Of a stretch of DNA of 64,000 nt, positions 1 to 11,600 are shown piece by piece (positions within the stretch are counted from its first letter, which is position 1; every line of letters starts with the position of its first letter). Under the pieces are notes generated by a model. That model worked only from the letters and a program-made list of their open reading frames with translations, was not told the origin of the DNA and searched no databases. A program made the translations under genes and the position numbers. Origin of the DNA: Seiridium cupressi (lineage: Eukaryota; Ascomycota; Sordariomycetes; Amphisphaeriales; Sporocadaceae); assembly GCA_036674765.1 (NCBI GenBank), contig JARVKI010000140.1, forward strand, positions 1 through 64,000, read 5' to 3'.

Positions 1-191
1 TAAATAATTATTACTTTAATAATTAATTTAAATATTTATTTATTTATAAATAAAGCTTATTAAGCCTTAACGATTATTTTTTTATTTTTTAAAACTTAAT
101 ATTCTTATTTTATATTACATACCTTATTAATATAAACCTAACACTAATATATTATTTTAAAGTTTATCTTAACGATAATATATTCGTTACA
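1..191 (+). mobile_element. Ty3/gypsy LTR fragment cut by window edge
   Basis: The first 191 bases are the reverse complement of the first ~190 bases of the LTRs at 7396, 14554, 21425 and 22171, ending in the shared terminus ATATTCGTTACA. The LTR is therefore in the opposite (plus-coding) orientation to the big nested insertion. It may be a solo LTR or the 3' LTR of an element lying to the left. It is AT-rich and RIP-mutated. Which subfamily it belongs to cannot be told, because the diagnostic central part is outside the window. Confidence 0.8.
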
Positions 192-1122
192 CCCGGATAT
201 AAAGGTTATAATTATATTAAAAGTAGCCAGGTAGCCCGTACCTAAACATTTTAACACTAAACGTCGGTATTTATATCGACCTTTAATACTTATCACTATT
301 TTATAATAATAAATCGGCGAGAAAGCAAAACAAAGCAAAAACCAAAAACATACGACACCGAGGATTCCTACCTGAGTATTAATTTAGCAGTTTAAAGGCT
401 AATCTATATGCTTTAATGCTGCTGATTATAAACAACTTTGCCTCCAAAAAAGGAGGCATCGCACCCGACATCTAACGTAAGCGGATAGGCTCCATTTGAA
501 TTAGCCGTACAATTCGAAACGTTAATAATTTCACGTTTTTGTTTACCATCTCGGATCACCGGCCTGAAATCCTCATGTAACGTACTTTTGGCCAAATCCT
601 AGACCTAGCACTAGTTAATTACATTTACGTATATTATAATAGCCCCCTAAATTTACGGCACGATGCTCAGCTAGGCGCACTACTCCGCCCTCGCGGAGTT
701 CGAGGCATACATAAATGTAGCCCTCCATAATTTCTGGCGCATGTCATCACCTAGAGGCCACGGTGATTTTGGGCAATCCCTTGCTTCATTGATAAAGACA
801 CTTTCTAATAACTTTAAACGACGGTAAAATAGAAATAGGCAACACCTAGAATTATGTGGTCAACGCCTGCTAGTCGAAAGCTTAGATGATAGCATAAATA
901 ACAATTACTTGATTACGCACTATATAAGTTTCTTTTTCAACTCGACAAGACGTCAAACCTGCGGCAGCATCTGAATCCAAGATACCGTCCAGAAACCCCT
1001 ATTGGCGCGGAGAGGAGACTGATGAATGACTCGATGATAAGGAATACCCGTCCTGCAATGATGCTTATTACCACGGTCCAACAAGGTATGGCGACAAGGG
1101 AATAGCCAGTGTTGTCGAGCCC
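192..1122. other. No supported gene; transition from AT-rich to normal DNA
   Basis: Base composition changes from AT-rich to ordinary genic composition between about 400 and 700. Reading frames here are short and lack convincing ATG starts. In-frame codons just upstream of 1123 (about 1033-1122) look protein-like and continue into the gene at 1123, so a lost or unrecognised upstream exon may lie here. An in-frame TGA near 1033 blocks a simple extension. Confidence 0.5.
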
Positions 1123-1699
1123 ATGACTGAGGGTTTTGCTGCATTACCCATAAGCGATGCTCTCGAGGATGCGAATAATGAGAATGGACAGGAAAACAAA
1201 CACGAAACAATTGAAAACCTCACCAAAGTGCTCATACCTGCCGTAACCATGCACATCGACGCGTTACCTATTCAATTCAAAGCATTGGTGACCGCCGTCA
1301 TATGGGCCAGTGGCTCCGCATGCTGCGTAGGACACTACCAAGCACATACGCCAGGCCCTGTAGCGGTTACAATGGAGCCCATCGAAGATCCAATATTCTA
1401 TGGCAGTGAGTACCCAACTTTATTGATGTTCTGAGATCTGGGTTCGTTCCCAAGATGAGGACCGTCAGTATGTGGCTAACGAAACTCTACTAGAGTCAAT
1501 CACCAAAGGGTCTGGTGCCGTAGGACTTTCTGCTGCTGATAAAGGAATTCGAGACAATCTCCTCTGCGCCCATGACATATCAAGTATTCTGCGATTGACT
1601 GACATTTGCGAAAAGCATCATGATGTCTGCAATCACCCTTTACCTGATCAGCAGATAAATAGTCTCGCTCTAAATCGACTCGTTGATGCCGGCCAGTAG
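1123..1699 (+). CDS. Short two-exon protein of unknown function, possibly a 3' gene remnant
   Basis: Two reading frames join in phase across a 49-bp intron (1406-1454, donor GTGAGT, acceptor CCAAG): exon 1123-1405 plus exon 1455-1699 gives about 175 residues ending in LVDAGQ. The phase-correct splice argues for a real gene. No domain is recognised. There is an alanine/valine-rich, weakly hydrophobic stretch around residues 40-75 and several cysteines in the second exon. The start is uncertain: in-frame coding-like sequence extends about 90 bp upstream of this ATG until a TGA, so this may be the surviving 3' part of a longer gene damaged near the repeat boundary. A 21-base T run follows at 1787. 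Confidence 0.4.
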
Positions 1700-1786
1700 G
1701 GCAGTCGCATGTCCGCTTAGTGACTTCGGGTGGTACACGACGGACGTCAGCTTGGGTCAGATGTAAGATGGAGTCGAGCTGGATTC

Positions 1787-1807
1787 TTTTTTTTTTTTTT
1801 TTTTTTT
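1787..1807. repeat. Poly-T run of 21
   Basis: An uninterrupted T homopolymer lies between the 3' end of the unknown gene and the 3' end of the minus-strand F-box gene. It is simple low-complexity sequence and a likely site of length variation. Confidence 0.9.
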
Positions 1808-2048
1808 GTTTGTGGGGGGATCATCAAAGACGCTGTTACGGTGGTTCGGGCATTGTATATTTAGTACATATGTGCCGATGCCCTCTCAATTCAAAGAACC
1901 CAAAAAATCATACTTTGACGGTCTCCATCATAGCACTTGAGGATGTGGTTATACTCGATTTGTGCTGCATACTAGTAAAAAGCAAGTTCGCATTGACGGA
2001 GAACTCTGACATTCTAGTAACTTGTCCGTGCGATGCAGTTTCTTAAGA

Positions 2049-3602
2049 CTATTGTGATGGGGGAGGGCGACCCGCCACTGCTGCTGTTGGTGAACGATAC
2101 TCGTGAAGCCTGTCAAGTGCAGGAAGAAACGGATCCCGTATTACGGCGCCCCTATTTTGATCAGGCCGATCTCCGTCCGTGCCAAAAGGGTTGACCGCGC
2201 CACGATAGAGGAAATCATTAACCGCATCCTGCGCCCACATATAGCGCCACGGCAGCTTGGTTGCATACTCCACACAGAGTATTGTGACGACAGGTCTCTC
2301 ATTCACGGGACGACTACCCCAGTCCAGAGTTTTGCGCATTCCGTCCAACAGATCCTTAAAGCTCTTCCGGTCCAGAAAGCGGAAGAAGCCGAGCTCTACT
2401 GACCGCACTGATGTCGGCAGCGATGCAAGCAAGGCAAGCAAATCGTCCTGCTTCACGAGGAAATTCAAAAGCCCAAAATGGCGAAGCTTGTGCCACTTCT
2501 CCACTGGAAGCAGCGTTTTCAGGGGAACAAAATTCTTGTCGTTTTCTTCATAAAACTGATCTTGAACAACCTGGTTTTGTAAGCTGAAGCGCCGCAGATC
2601 TGTCGCTTGACCCAGGGCACTTTTAAGGTGACCGTTACGGAATGAGGACCAGCCCTGGTACTGCTGGCCCTCAGCAAGAAGAGCAAGGTCGATACGGCTA
2701 AAACCAGGCCGTTGAAAGATCTTGACCAGGTTATCGTACTCCTCGTTCGAGCTGTCGAAGACATGGCAGTTGAGGCCAGTATTGAGGTAATGCACGTCCA
2801 GGACCAACTCGGTGACATGGTGGTCCTCCCGGGCATGGGCAAGCTCTCTGTCGATGACGCTGAAGCCCCTCCACTTGCTCTTGTCGTTCCAGTCGCGCAC
2901 GTAATATGGCAAATCACCGCGCTCCGGCGTCGGCCAGCCACGCGGTATGTGATAGTTGAAGCCCTCGGGAAAGGCGCGTATCATGGGTGTCTCGTATAGC
3001 GGGACGAAGAGCATGCCGTGTGCTGCAGGAGTGATGGTGACCCTCTTCAATGCTGGGAATCGCTCCAAGCCATACCGGAAAGCCTCGACGTCGGTGCCCG
3101 AAGCCAGCACCTCGTCCTGTTGGTGGAGGAGGCTTTGGTAGCATTCCCACGAGACATCCGGCGGGAGCTGCGCATCCACCACCTGCCTGACCTTGGCGAA
3201 ATCTGGGTGGTCTGATCGCGTGACCCTCCTGAGGTTGGAGGCAATCTCCTCGCAGGCTCGATGGTACCAGCCGGGACAACTTGTTGGAGACGGAGCGCCC
3301 CAGGGCTGGAGGCGGTCACTCGGCCCGGGAATGTCGCTCACCAGCAGTGCATCGTCCCAAATGATCTCAACGACGTGATGGCGAAAGGTCTCATGGTCCG
3401 CGACGGCGCGCAAGACCTCGACGTTCCGAGGGTTGGCCGACAGGAAAACCCTGTCGAGACGCAGCGCCGCCCTATCGCGCAGTGCCCGGCACGCAAGACG
3501 GATTTTCTTGATGGCGCTGTTGGGCAATTGTGACGTCACGGCGACAAGGACCTCGGCGGGGAGGCGTAACAAAGCGGATGACCCTTGTTCGGACGCTGAC
3601 AT
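2049..3602 (-). CDS. F-box domain protein
   Basis: A single uninterrupted frame of 517 residues starts at an ATG. The N-terminus (about residues 11-60) reads LLRLPAEVLVAVTSQLP followed by a CRALRDRA helix, the typical fungal F-box pattern (LP.E....I...L......LR..CR.L). By family knowledge this segment would bind Skp1 and make the protein a substrate receptor of an SCF ubiquitin ligase. The remaining ~450 residues have no leucine-rich repeat I can define, but are rich in Trp, Arg and Asp and resemble the variable C-terminal regions of the expanded fungal F-box families. The substrate is unknown. It sits tail-to-tail with the small gene at 1123 and about 1.3 kb from the FAD oxidase. No frameshift or premature stop is seen. 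Confidence 0.85.
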   Translation of the reverse strand: MSASEQGSSALLRLPAEVLVAVTSQLPNSAIKKIRLACRALRDRAALRLDRVFLSANPRNVEVLRAVADHETFRHHVVEIIWDDALLVSDIPGPSDRLQPWGAPSPTSCPGWYHRACEEIASNLRRVTRSDHPDFAKVRQVVDAQLPPDVSWECYQSLLHQQDEVLASGTDVEAFRYGLERFPALKRVTITPAAHGMLFVPLYETPMIRAFPEGFNYHIPRGWPTPERGDLPYYVRDWNDKSKWRGFSVIDRELAHAREDHHVTELVLDVHYLNTGLNCHVFDSSNEEYDNLVKIFQRPGFSRIDLALLAEGQQYQGWSSFRNGHLKSALGQATDLRRFSLQNQVVQDQFYEENDKNFVPLKTLLPVEKWHKLRHFGLLNFLVKQDDLLALLASLPTSVRSVELGFFRFLDRKSFKDLLDGMRKTLDWGSRPVNERPVVTILCVEYATKLPWRYMWAQDAVNDFLYRGAVNPFGTDGDRPDQNRGAVIRDPFLPALDRLHEYRSPTAAVAGRPPPSQ

Positions 3603-4886
3603 CGTAGGTCAGCTTACTCGCATGCCTACGCGGCTGTGGGGGCCTGACGGTCGCCGACATCTCACGGAACACAGAGGGGGGCACGGCGGACATAGACGGG
3701 CCAGAGTGGAGACAACTGCGATCTGTCCAATCGGCTGGGTCAGCAGTTTCAGCCACCCCGAAGCCAAAGGATGGAAAGGCTGGGAAAGTTTCGGTGTTTA
3801 GATGTTCCTGTCTAAAGTCCTTGCGAACAGTGCTACCCCGCTTAGGCGATAGCGGCTGTAGACATTTAGCAATATCTTGACTCTACCGTAAGCATCCTTT
3901 GGTCGGAATGCGTGGCTTGCGGAATGCGAAAGTATCGAGTGATGTTGCTTTCTTAAGCTTTGTTGAGGTCATAGACCCTAGGCACGTAAATTGTGTCACG
4001 GGCCAGGGAGGCTTGGCAGGCTGACCCTACAATATGGGGTATATTGATGAAAAAACTATAAGCTGGAGAACAGGAGTGAACTGTGGCTCCAGCTTGAGGA
4101 TCTATCTAGATAGGTGAGGGTGCGCTAGCTAAGCCACACACGTGACGTGGCTACTATCGTGTCTGGATTAATCCAGCTCCAGACCGTGACAAGTCGGAAG
4201 ATGACGGGAATATTTGTTCTACTTGAACGGCATGACGCCCTCGTTAGCATGCCATTTCCACAGGATTATTATCAGAAGCAGCGATATGGAAATTAATAGG
4301 CATCACATGATTGTAAAAGGAAGAGCGTTCCGCGAGATATAAATAAAAGTGAATTAGCAAGCCAGAGGCAATCCCACACCAATTCCATGCAAGTTATCCG
4401 AAGCATGGGCTACATAACTTTCGCGAGAGAATTATAGGCTGGCGTCATTAATACACGCAAGGCGACCTCACTCTGATTAAACGCCACCAGGGCAGAAACA
4501 ATATTAACCAGCATGGCCACGTTCAACACATAACGGCACAGCAGCATCAGTATCCTCGGCCTGTAGATTGACACGCGTTCTCGCCATCAATTTGAGATCT
4601 AAACCCGGCCCGTTACATCAGTTTATCTCCGGAGCTGGACGGTCTTGATTGAATTAGGCTCGAATTCTCTGCAGTCAGACTATGTAGTGGCAAAACCACT
4701 TTAATAGAAGTCTAATAAATAAAGTAAATTCTGAACGAGTTCCTCTGAGAAGCTCCCGTTGTAGGAGATAAACAATTTATATAAGCCCAAAACGCCATAT
4801 AATAGCCACGCCATGGTCTGTATTCCATCGTCAGATGCGCACAATAGCACGACTGGCACAAATTCCACGTGGGGCCAGCCGCAAGA
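3603..4886. other. Intergenic region with one repeat-like element
   Basis: About 1.3 kb separate the 5' end of the F-box gene from the 3' end of the FAD oxidase. No reading frame is convincing. The only recognisable structure is the TGTCACGG...CCGTGACA element at 3994-4191. The stretch 4640-4860 is moderately AT-rich. Confidence 0.6.
3994..4191. mobile_element. Candidate solo LTR or small terminal-repeat element (198 bp)
   Basis: The segment begins TGTCACGG and ends CCGTGACA, a perfect 8-bp inverted terminus with the TG...CA ends usual for LTRs. Near its right end is a perfect 14-base palindrome (CTGGATTAATCCAG, 4163-4176). Length and termini fit a small solo LTR from a family unrelated to the large nested insertion. 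The five bases on either side (AATTG and AGTCG) do not match, so no target duplication is visible. A MITE-like element is an alternative. Confidence 0.45.
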
Positions 4887-6730
4887 TTAAGCTCGGCAAA
4901 GTCTCAAGTCTGTATCCTCGACCCAGGCCTCGCTGCCGACGGCGGTGTGCGCGAAAAGCAGAGAATCGGGGTCGTACTTCTTCTTGATCTCAAGCAGACG
5001 GTCGTAGTTGTCGCCGTAGAGCTCGCGCTGCCAGCCGTGCTGCTTGTAGTTGACTTCGTTGAGGTAGACGCCGCCGCCGGGGAACGCGGCATCGATCATG
5101 GGCTGCAGCTCGTTGGCCTGGAAGTCTTGGCGGGCCTGCATGTCCGCCGGGGTGGCCGTGGCGTTCCAGGACGCCTGGAAATCGCAGATGCCCAGCGCCG
5201 CGCGCCACGCCGGCAGCACCGCGTTGTCCGGGTGTGCCTGGTGCGACACGTTGAGCGCCGTGCAGGGGATGAAGTCGTAGCCGGGCACCATGGATGCGTT
5301 CCGCAGCGCGTCCATGGCCACGGCCCACTGCTGGTCGTCCTCGACCACGGCGCGGGGCATGATGCGGCTGCCGGTGAAGGGCGCGTACGTGGCGGCGACG
5401 CCCGCGGGAAACGGCCCAAGGTAGTGGTCGAAGTGGTCGTAGTAGTTGGAGAAGACCGTGGTGTCATACTCGTACGGTATGCCTCGCTCCTGGAGGTCGT
5501 CGAGGAAAGGCTGCATGGCCTCGTCGACGCCGGTCTTTTCGGCGCCGGGGATTGTGATGATCCATGACTGAAACGATGTCGGGGTGAATATGTAGGTGAA
5601 GGTATTGCCGGCGTCCACAAAGGGGCCCAGGTTGACGTGGAATAACCCGAGAGCACCCCAGAACACCTCGTTGCCGACGCTGGAGTCGTTGAAAGTGAGG
5701 ACACCACCACCCACAACACCATCCGCATGTTGTCTGCTGGTCATTGACACGGCGACGGCGTAGGTACCGCCGCCACCGCCACTCATAGCCCAGTAGAGGT
5801 CCGAGTTCTGCTCCGGGGTCGCGACGAGGTGCTCCCCGTCCATGGTCACCACTTCCATTCCAGCACGTTGTCCGATCCCATGCCATGCGAGCTCGATATA
5901 CTAGAGTGGCCGCCACCCTGGCTGTAACCTTCCGAAATGCCGACAGACGGACAGCTCCCGCCAACCATGCGGTTCCCTGTATTGTGCGCCGCCATATAAG
6001 CTTCGAAACCCTCGACTCCAGCGCCGAGCTTGATAGCCGGACCGCTGTAATGAGATGAGTTGTATGATGGGATGAGTTCGGTGGACTTGAGGTAATGCGT
6101 CCATATTGTTAGGCCCCCTTTTCCGGTGGATTTGCCAGCGTAACTGTTGCCTTGTCAGAACATTGGCGGCAACACCGCCGGGAATGTCACTCACTCGTGT
6201 CCCGTATTTTTGATGACCAGGCGCACATTATTCTCCCTGGAGAACTTGATACCAGCCTGGATATCGTAAACACCGGTCACATTAATCACGTAGCTGGCAA
6301 GGTTTCCAAGCTCGCACGGTTCAGATCTGTCGGTGAATGGGTCGCAAGTATAATTCTTGAAGTACGTGCTGAGGATGTCGGGCACACCACCCAAGCTGCA
6401 CGGCATGTGAGTCTGTGAAATCTCAGTGGTCTTCCTGTCCGCTACTTACTTCACCAAGTTGACTTGATCGTAGTCCTTCTGAACAGTCTGGCAAGCACTG
6501 CTGTTGTAGGCATTGAACGGGGCATCATGACAAACGCTGGGGATAGGAACAGATGCGATTAGGTTCCCATTTACGGTATCGTTGAGCGTGGCCCAGGCGC
6601 TCGAGCCTGGCCAGGTTGCGTCTCCTGGGATTGGCTTACACCGAGCCGTACTAGTGTTATATCGACTGCAGACAACAGACGCCGAGGCCGTGGTGGCCAG
6701 GTCGAAGAGAGTGAGTTGACGAAAAGACAT
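4887..6730 (-). CDS. Berberine bridge-type FAD-linked oxidoreductase, interrupted by a 1-base frameshift
   Basis: Secreted-type VAO/BBE flavoenzyme of about 579 residues once the break is allowed for. Exons: 6450-6730, 6195-6395 and 4887-6143, with introns 6396-6449 and 6144-6194 (GTAAGT and GTGAGT donors). The FAD-binding (PCMH) domain carries NTGHDYAGKS, whose His is the usual histidyl-FAD site, and GGSCPSVG with the usual second, cysteinyl link, so bicovalent flavin attachment is expected. A GGGGG loop follows LYW. The C-terminal BBE domain has NYDRLLEIKKKYDPDSL. Near 5855 the conserved VLEW-E-VV segment lacks one base, so the frame runs into TGA; everything before and after is intact and in phase. 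This is either a recent inactivation or a base-call error. The family oxidises sugars or secondary metabolites; the substrate is unknown. Confidence 0.8.
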
Positions 6731-7390
6731 ATTTTAATGACCGGATTAGGGACACAGCGACGGTGTATGAGAGATTGGTGGTCGGAATGATCCTGGAGCC
6801 TCTTCTGTTCCTGACGAGATCTTCGAGTCTTTAATATACGCAGAAGGGGTATTCGTCAGTTGACTCTTATATATTTCCATCATCACCATATTGCCCGTTG
6901 GCCATCTGATAGGCAGCCATCGGGCGATACAGCCGGGATAGTGGAGTTCATCACGCGGTCTCAGACAACGCGATGGATGGAATCAGTCTCACTTCAGCTG
7001 AGACTCTTGAAGCCATAATGCTGAGGTCTACCCGGGGACCGATCACACCAACTGAAGGAGGCTCAGAATCAGCTGAAAAGAAGGAGCTGATGGTGTACCA
7101 GTAAGGCCGGTTGGCTGGAAATCGGCTGGGGAGCTCAACGAATAACGTGGCTTCCCATCCACTTGGGATGCCCAGCCTAATTCACGGGATTCGACACTAT
7201 TAATCCCTCGATCACAACGCACATTACGCACGAAGAACTAGTCCTTGAAATATTTTTCTAATTTTAAAAACAAATTCACGTACGTTGCCCTTATAGATCG
7301 ATAAAATGTGGGGCACCCACGTTACTAGGTTAGATAAAGCTAGCTGGTAGCTAGCGCTTGGGCCAGCCAGCTGGCTTTACTTTTAGATAA
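6731..7390. other. Upstream region of FAD oxidase and edge of the AT-rich block
   Basis: This holds the promoter side of the FAD oxidase and then passes abruptly into the AT-rich block near 7230-7400. No gene is supported. A near-perfect inverted repeat (AAAGCTAGCTGG at 7336-7347 and CCAGCTGGCTTT at 7367-7378) could fold into a hairpin just outside the retrotransposon. Confidence 0.55.
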
Positions 7391-7395
7391 AAATC

Positions 7396-7884
7396 TGTAA
7401 CGAATATACTATCGTCAGGATAAACCTTAGGATAATACACTAGTATTAGGTTTATGCTAACAGGGTACGTGATATAAAATAAGAATATTAAGTCTTAAAG
7501 AATAAGAATATAATTATTAAGGCTTAATAAGCCTTACTTATAAATAGATAAATACTTAGATTAATTATTAAGGTAATAATTATCTATATAAAAAATATTT
7601 ATTATATATATATTTATTTATTCCTTTATTAATCTTATTTATTTATATTTATTTAATAAGCGGAATTAATTATAATTAATATTAATTAATAAGTTTTATT
7701 AATTATTTATAATTGTTAACTTTTAATTAATTTTTACCGTTTATTTTATTTTTACCGTTTTAATATTTAATATATTTATTTTTTACGCGGCCGTATTTGC
7801 TTATTTTTTATTATTATTATAATCCGTATTTTGCAAAATAAGGCTTATTCCGTTCCGGTTCTTTTTTAATTTATATTTATAATA
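7396..7884 (-). repeat. 3' LTR of outer element (489 bp)
   Basis: It matches the LTR at 22171-22659 over its full length. It contains the diagnostic central segment ACGCGGCCGTATTTGC shared with that LTR and not with the 471-bp LTRs. The target duplication AAATC lies immediately to the left. This is the 3' LTR because the element is coded on the minus strand. Confidence 0.9.
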
Positions 7885-8159
7885 TTAAGTTTTTTTTTTT
7901 TTAATTTAACCTTTTAAACTTAAAATTTTATAAATAAATCGCTGCCGTCCGTTTTTTTAATTTAATATATTTCCCTTTTTTTTTATATTTTTATAATATA
8001 TATTTATTATATTAAGTCGTATTTAAAAAATTAAATAAAAAAAAAGTTTTTTATCGTTTTATTTTACTATTTATCGTTATTTTTTTATAAATTTTTTTAA
8101 CGAATTTAATTTTAAGGTTATACTTTATATTCGTTATTTTCGTCGCGACTAAAAATATA

Positions 8160-8560
8160 TAATAATAAAAGGTTTAGCAAAGTATAAAAAGTATATTCGC
8201 GCTGGTTATTTTTGCGATAATAACGGGGTCTTAATCTCTTTTTTTAAACGTATTACAAAAAAGCACCGTCGGTTAATACGGGAAGAGCAGGCCGTTAAAA
8301 GCCACTTTTTAGCTCTTTAATAGCAGACGAATAAAGCTATTTTAAAGCTAATTCGCTTGCGAAAATAACGTAAACTCGCTCGTACGAAGGGTGCCGAATT
8401 AATCCGTTAGGGTCTTTAATTTTTGGATAAGCTTAAAAAGTAAAAACGTATAAAGTTAAAAGCTGCGATCGTCGCGCAGTCGTACGGAGCTATTAGTATT
8501 ATAAATTAAAGCGTTATAAGCTTATTTTTTAATTTTCCGGGCGGTTTTTTAAACTTTAAA
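8160..8560 (+). pseudogene. Remnant of an ORF antisense to pol near the 3' LTR (outer element)
   Basis: On the plus strand, opposite to gag-pol, one frame reads as a basic, Leu/Arg/Glu-rich helical protein: segments RRLIREEQ, ILKLIRLRK, RKLARTKGAEL and KLKAA are separated by stops that are all of RIP type (TAA from CAA, TAG from TGG/CGG). The same frame is kept in the inner element at 15300-15700. The pattern RLRK.R......G.E..R.GL is one I recognise from fungal transposon-associated hypothetical proteins with a predicted coiled coil. CpG content is higher here than in the rest of the element. Its function is unknown. Confidence 0.5.
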
Positions 8561-8699
8561 AGTATTATTTAAAAGTGGTATAATTTTTAACATACTTTTT
8601 AAATTTTTAAATATTTTTTTTAAATAAATATTTTTTTTATTTAATTAAATATTAAAAGCTTTTACCTTTTTTATAATATTTTAATATTTTTTTTATTTT

Positions 8700-11600
8700 A
8701 TATTTTTGTTAATTTACTTCGGTTTTTAGCGTAATATCGATTTTAACGTTTTTAAGCGCTAATTTAAATAAAAATATATATATAATAAGGTAGTTTTATA
8801 TTATTTTTAATAATAATAATTTAAAATTAACTTTTAAAATAATTTTATCGATTTTAAATAATTTAAATTTTTTAAAATCGAGTTTATCGCTTAATCGCTT
8901 TATTTTAATATTTTTATATAATAAATAAACTTTATCTTTTTTTATAAAAGTTAATCTTTTAATCCTTTTTTTATTATAATATTATTTTATTCGTTATTAA
9001 AAAAATAAAAGTTTTTATTATAAAGATTATTATAATAATTAAAACTTATCGACGTATTTAATAGTTTTAAGCGCTTATTTATTATAAAGTGGTTTTTTAA
9101 TAATATTAAAGTTATATTTAAAATTAGCGTAAAATAATAATATTTTAATAAACTCGCTAATCGCGTTATTATAAGCGAATTACATAATTAATAATAATTA
9201 TACTTAATTATTCTATTCGTAATTAACGTAGTATTATAAATATTATTTAAATATTTAATTTATTCGTTTTATTTATCCGTTTATTTAAAGGTAAAACGTT
9301 ATAAATAATTTATATTTAATCTTTAATTATAATATAAAGGATTATTAGAATTTTAACGTAAAAAGCTTATTTTTATCGGAGATAAATTCGTTTAATAACT
9401 TATATTAATTAATTATAATTTTAAAAATAACGTAAATAAGCTTTATAACGTCGTTTATTTCTTTATATAAAATAAAATATCCGTATTTTATAAATCGTTT
9501 TATAATAACGAGGATATTATTATATTTTACGTTTATTATTAATTCTTTTAATAATAGTAGTTTAATAATAAAGTTTATAACGACCGATTTTTAAGTTTTA
9601 TCGGGTGGTATTATTAATTATAACCTTTTATACGGTTTATATTAAAATATTTTAGCCTTATTATAAAAGTCGTAATTTTTAATAACTTTAAAAATATATT
9701 ATTTTAAGTTTTCGTAATTAAACTATTATTAAATCCTTTTAATAATCTTAAAGATTTTTATATATCCGTTAAATAATAATTTATAATATTTTTTAATAAG
9801 TTCTTTTCGGAATTCTTTAAAGAAATATATTTTTTTTAATATATTAAAACTTTTATTTTTTAATATTTTTTGCTAATTTTCTCGATTTATATCTTTTATA
9901 TAGTTATACGGTTAATAATATATAAGTTTATAATTAGTATAAAGTTTCCTTTTTCGTTAGTTATAAGGATAATATGTGTTTTTTAAGCGCTTTTTAAAAG
10001 TGGTCCGATTTATAATTTAACGCGTCGGCTTTTCCGTTTTTTAATCCCTTTTAATAAATAATAATAAAGTTAAAATCTACTAAAAACTCTAATTATCGTA
10101 TTTATCGCTTATTAAGTTTTTTATTATTAATAAACGATATTAAGTTTTTATAATCGGTATAAACTTTAATTTAATATATTATTTTATTAAAGTAATATTT
10201 TTATTCTTTAAATATTTTAATAATTATTATTAACTCTTTATCGTGGATTTAATAATTAAGCTTTAATCCGTTAAGTTTTTTAAAGTAATAAGCGATTAAG
10301 TGTAACTTTTTATTATCCCTTCGTTAATTAAATTAACCGTTAATCGCGTAATCCGATACGTCGGTTTCGACTTTAAATTCTTTATTAAAGTCGGTTATAA
10401 TTATAATAGGTTCTTTCGTTATTTTCTTTTTAAATTCTTCGAACGCTTATTATTCGATATAAATTTATTAAAATAATAAATCCTTTTTAATTAAATTTAT
10501 TAAAAAGCTTCCTACTTTTACGAAGTTAAAAATAAATATTTTATAATAATTTACTAACTTTAAAAAGGATTATATATCCGTAACGTTTTAAAGCGTTAGT
10601 TATTCTTTAATTATTATTATTTTAAAATCTTTTATTTAAATTTTTCTTAAAAATATTACGTATTTTATAAAAGTGACTTTTCGCTAATAAAATTCACTTT
10701 TTTTTAAGTTTATTAAAAGGTTTACTTTTTACAGTTTTTTAAATATTATTACGATATATCGCTTATATTCCTCGATTATATTTAAAAATATAAATATATC
10801 GTTAAAATAAATTATTACGAATTTATTTAAAAAGTTTTATAATATTATATTAATTATATTTTAAAAACTTGTAAATATATTTATAAATTTAAAAAGTATA
10901 ATTAAATACTCGAAATATTTATATTTATTACGGAATGTTATTTTTTATTCGTCGCCTTTTTTAATCCTAATTAATTTATATACGTTAAATAAGTTTAAAG
11001 CCGTAAACTATTTAGCACCGTGTAATTTATCTCGTAAATCTTTAATTAATAATAAAGGGTATTTATTTTTAATCGTAATTTCGTTAAGTTTTTAATAATC
11101 GATATAAGGCCTTTAATTAGGCTTCCCGTTTTTACTTTTCTTTAATACGAAAAGTATAAAATATCTTACGGGTAAAGTAGATTTTTTAATTTATCCCTTC
11201 GATAGTATTTTGTTAAGGTATTTTTTAAATATTTCCTCGTATTATAACCGTACCGGGTAAATAAGTATAAAATATAATTTTATACCTTTTTTTAAAGGTA
11301 TTTTATAATCGAACCTTATATATATTAATAATTTTATACTTAATTTTCCATTAAATAAATCGCTAAATTCCTTATATTTTTTAAGTATTTTATATATAAG
11401 TTTCGGCTTAATATCTTTAATTATAACGTAAAATTTAAGTGTTTTAATTTTATTTAAAAATCCTTTTATCGGGCGTTATTTAAAGGTTAAGTCTTTTCTT
11501 AATATATTTTATTAAAATTAGCTTATATTTTAATTTACTTAAGGATTACTCGCTTATAATTAAGGTATTTTTAAGATTAAATCGTAATTTATAATTTTTA

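Noticed and set aside
5464..5964. Several long overlapping frames in the FAD oxidase
   Set aside because: They are GC-rich shadow frames of the true coding frame, with arginine/proline-rich content and no domain.
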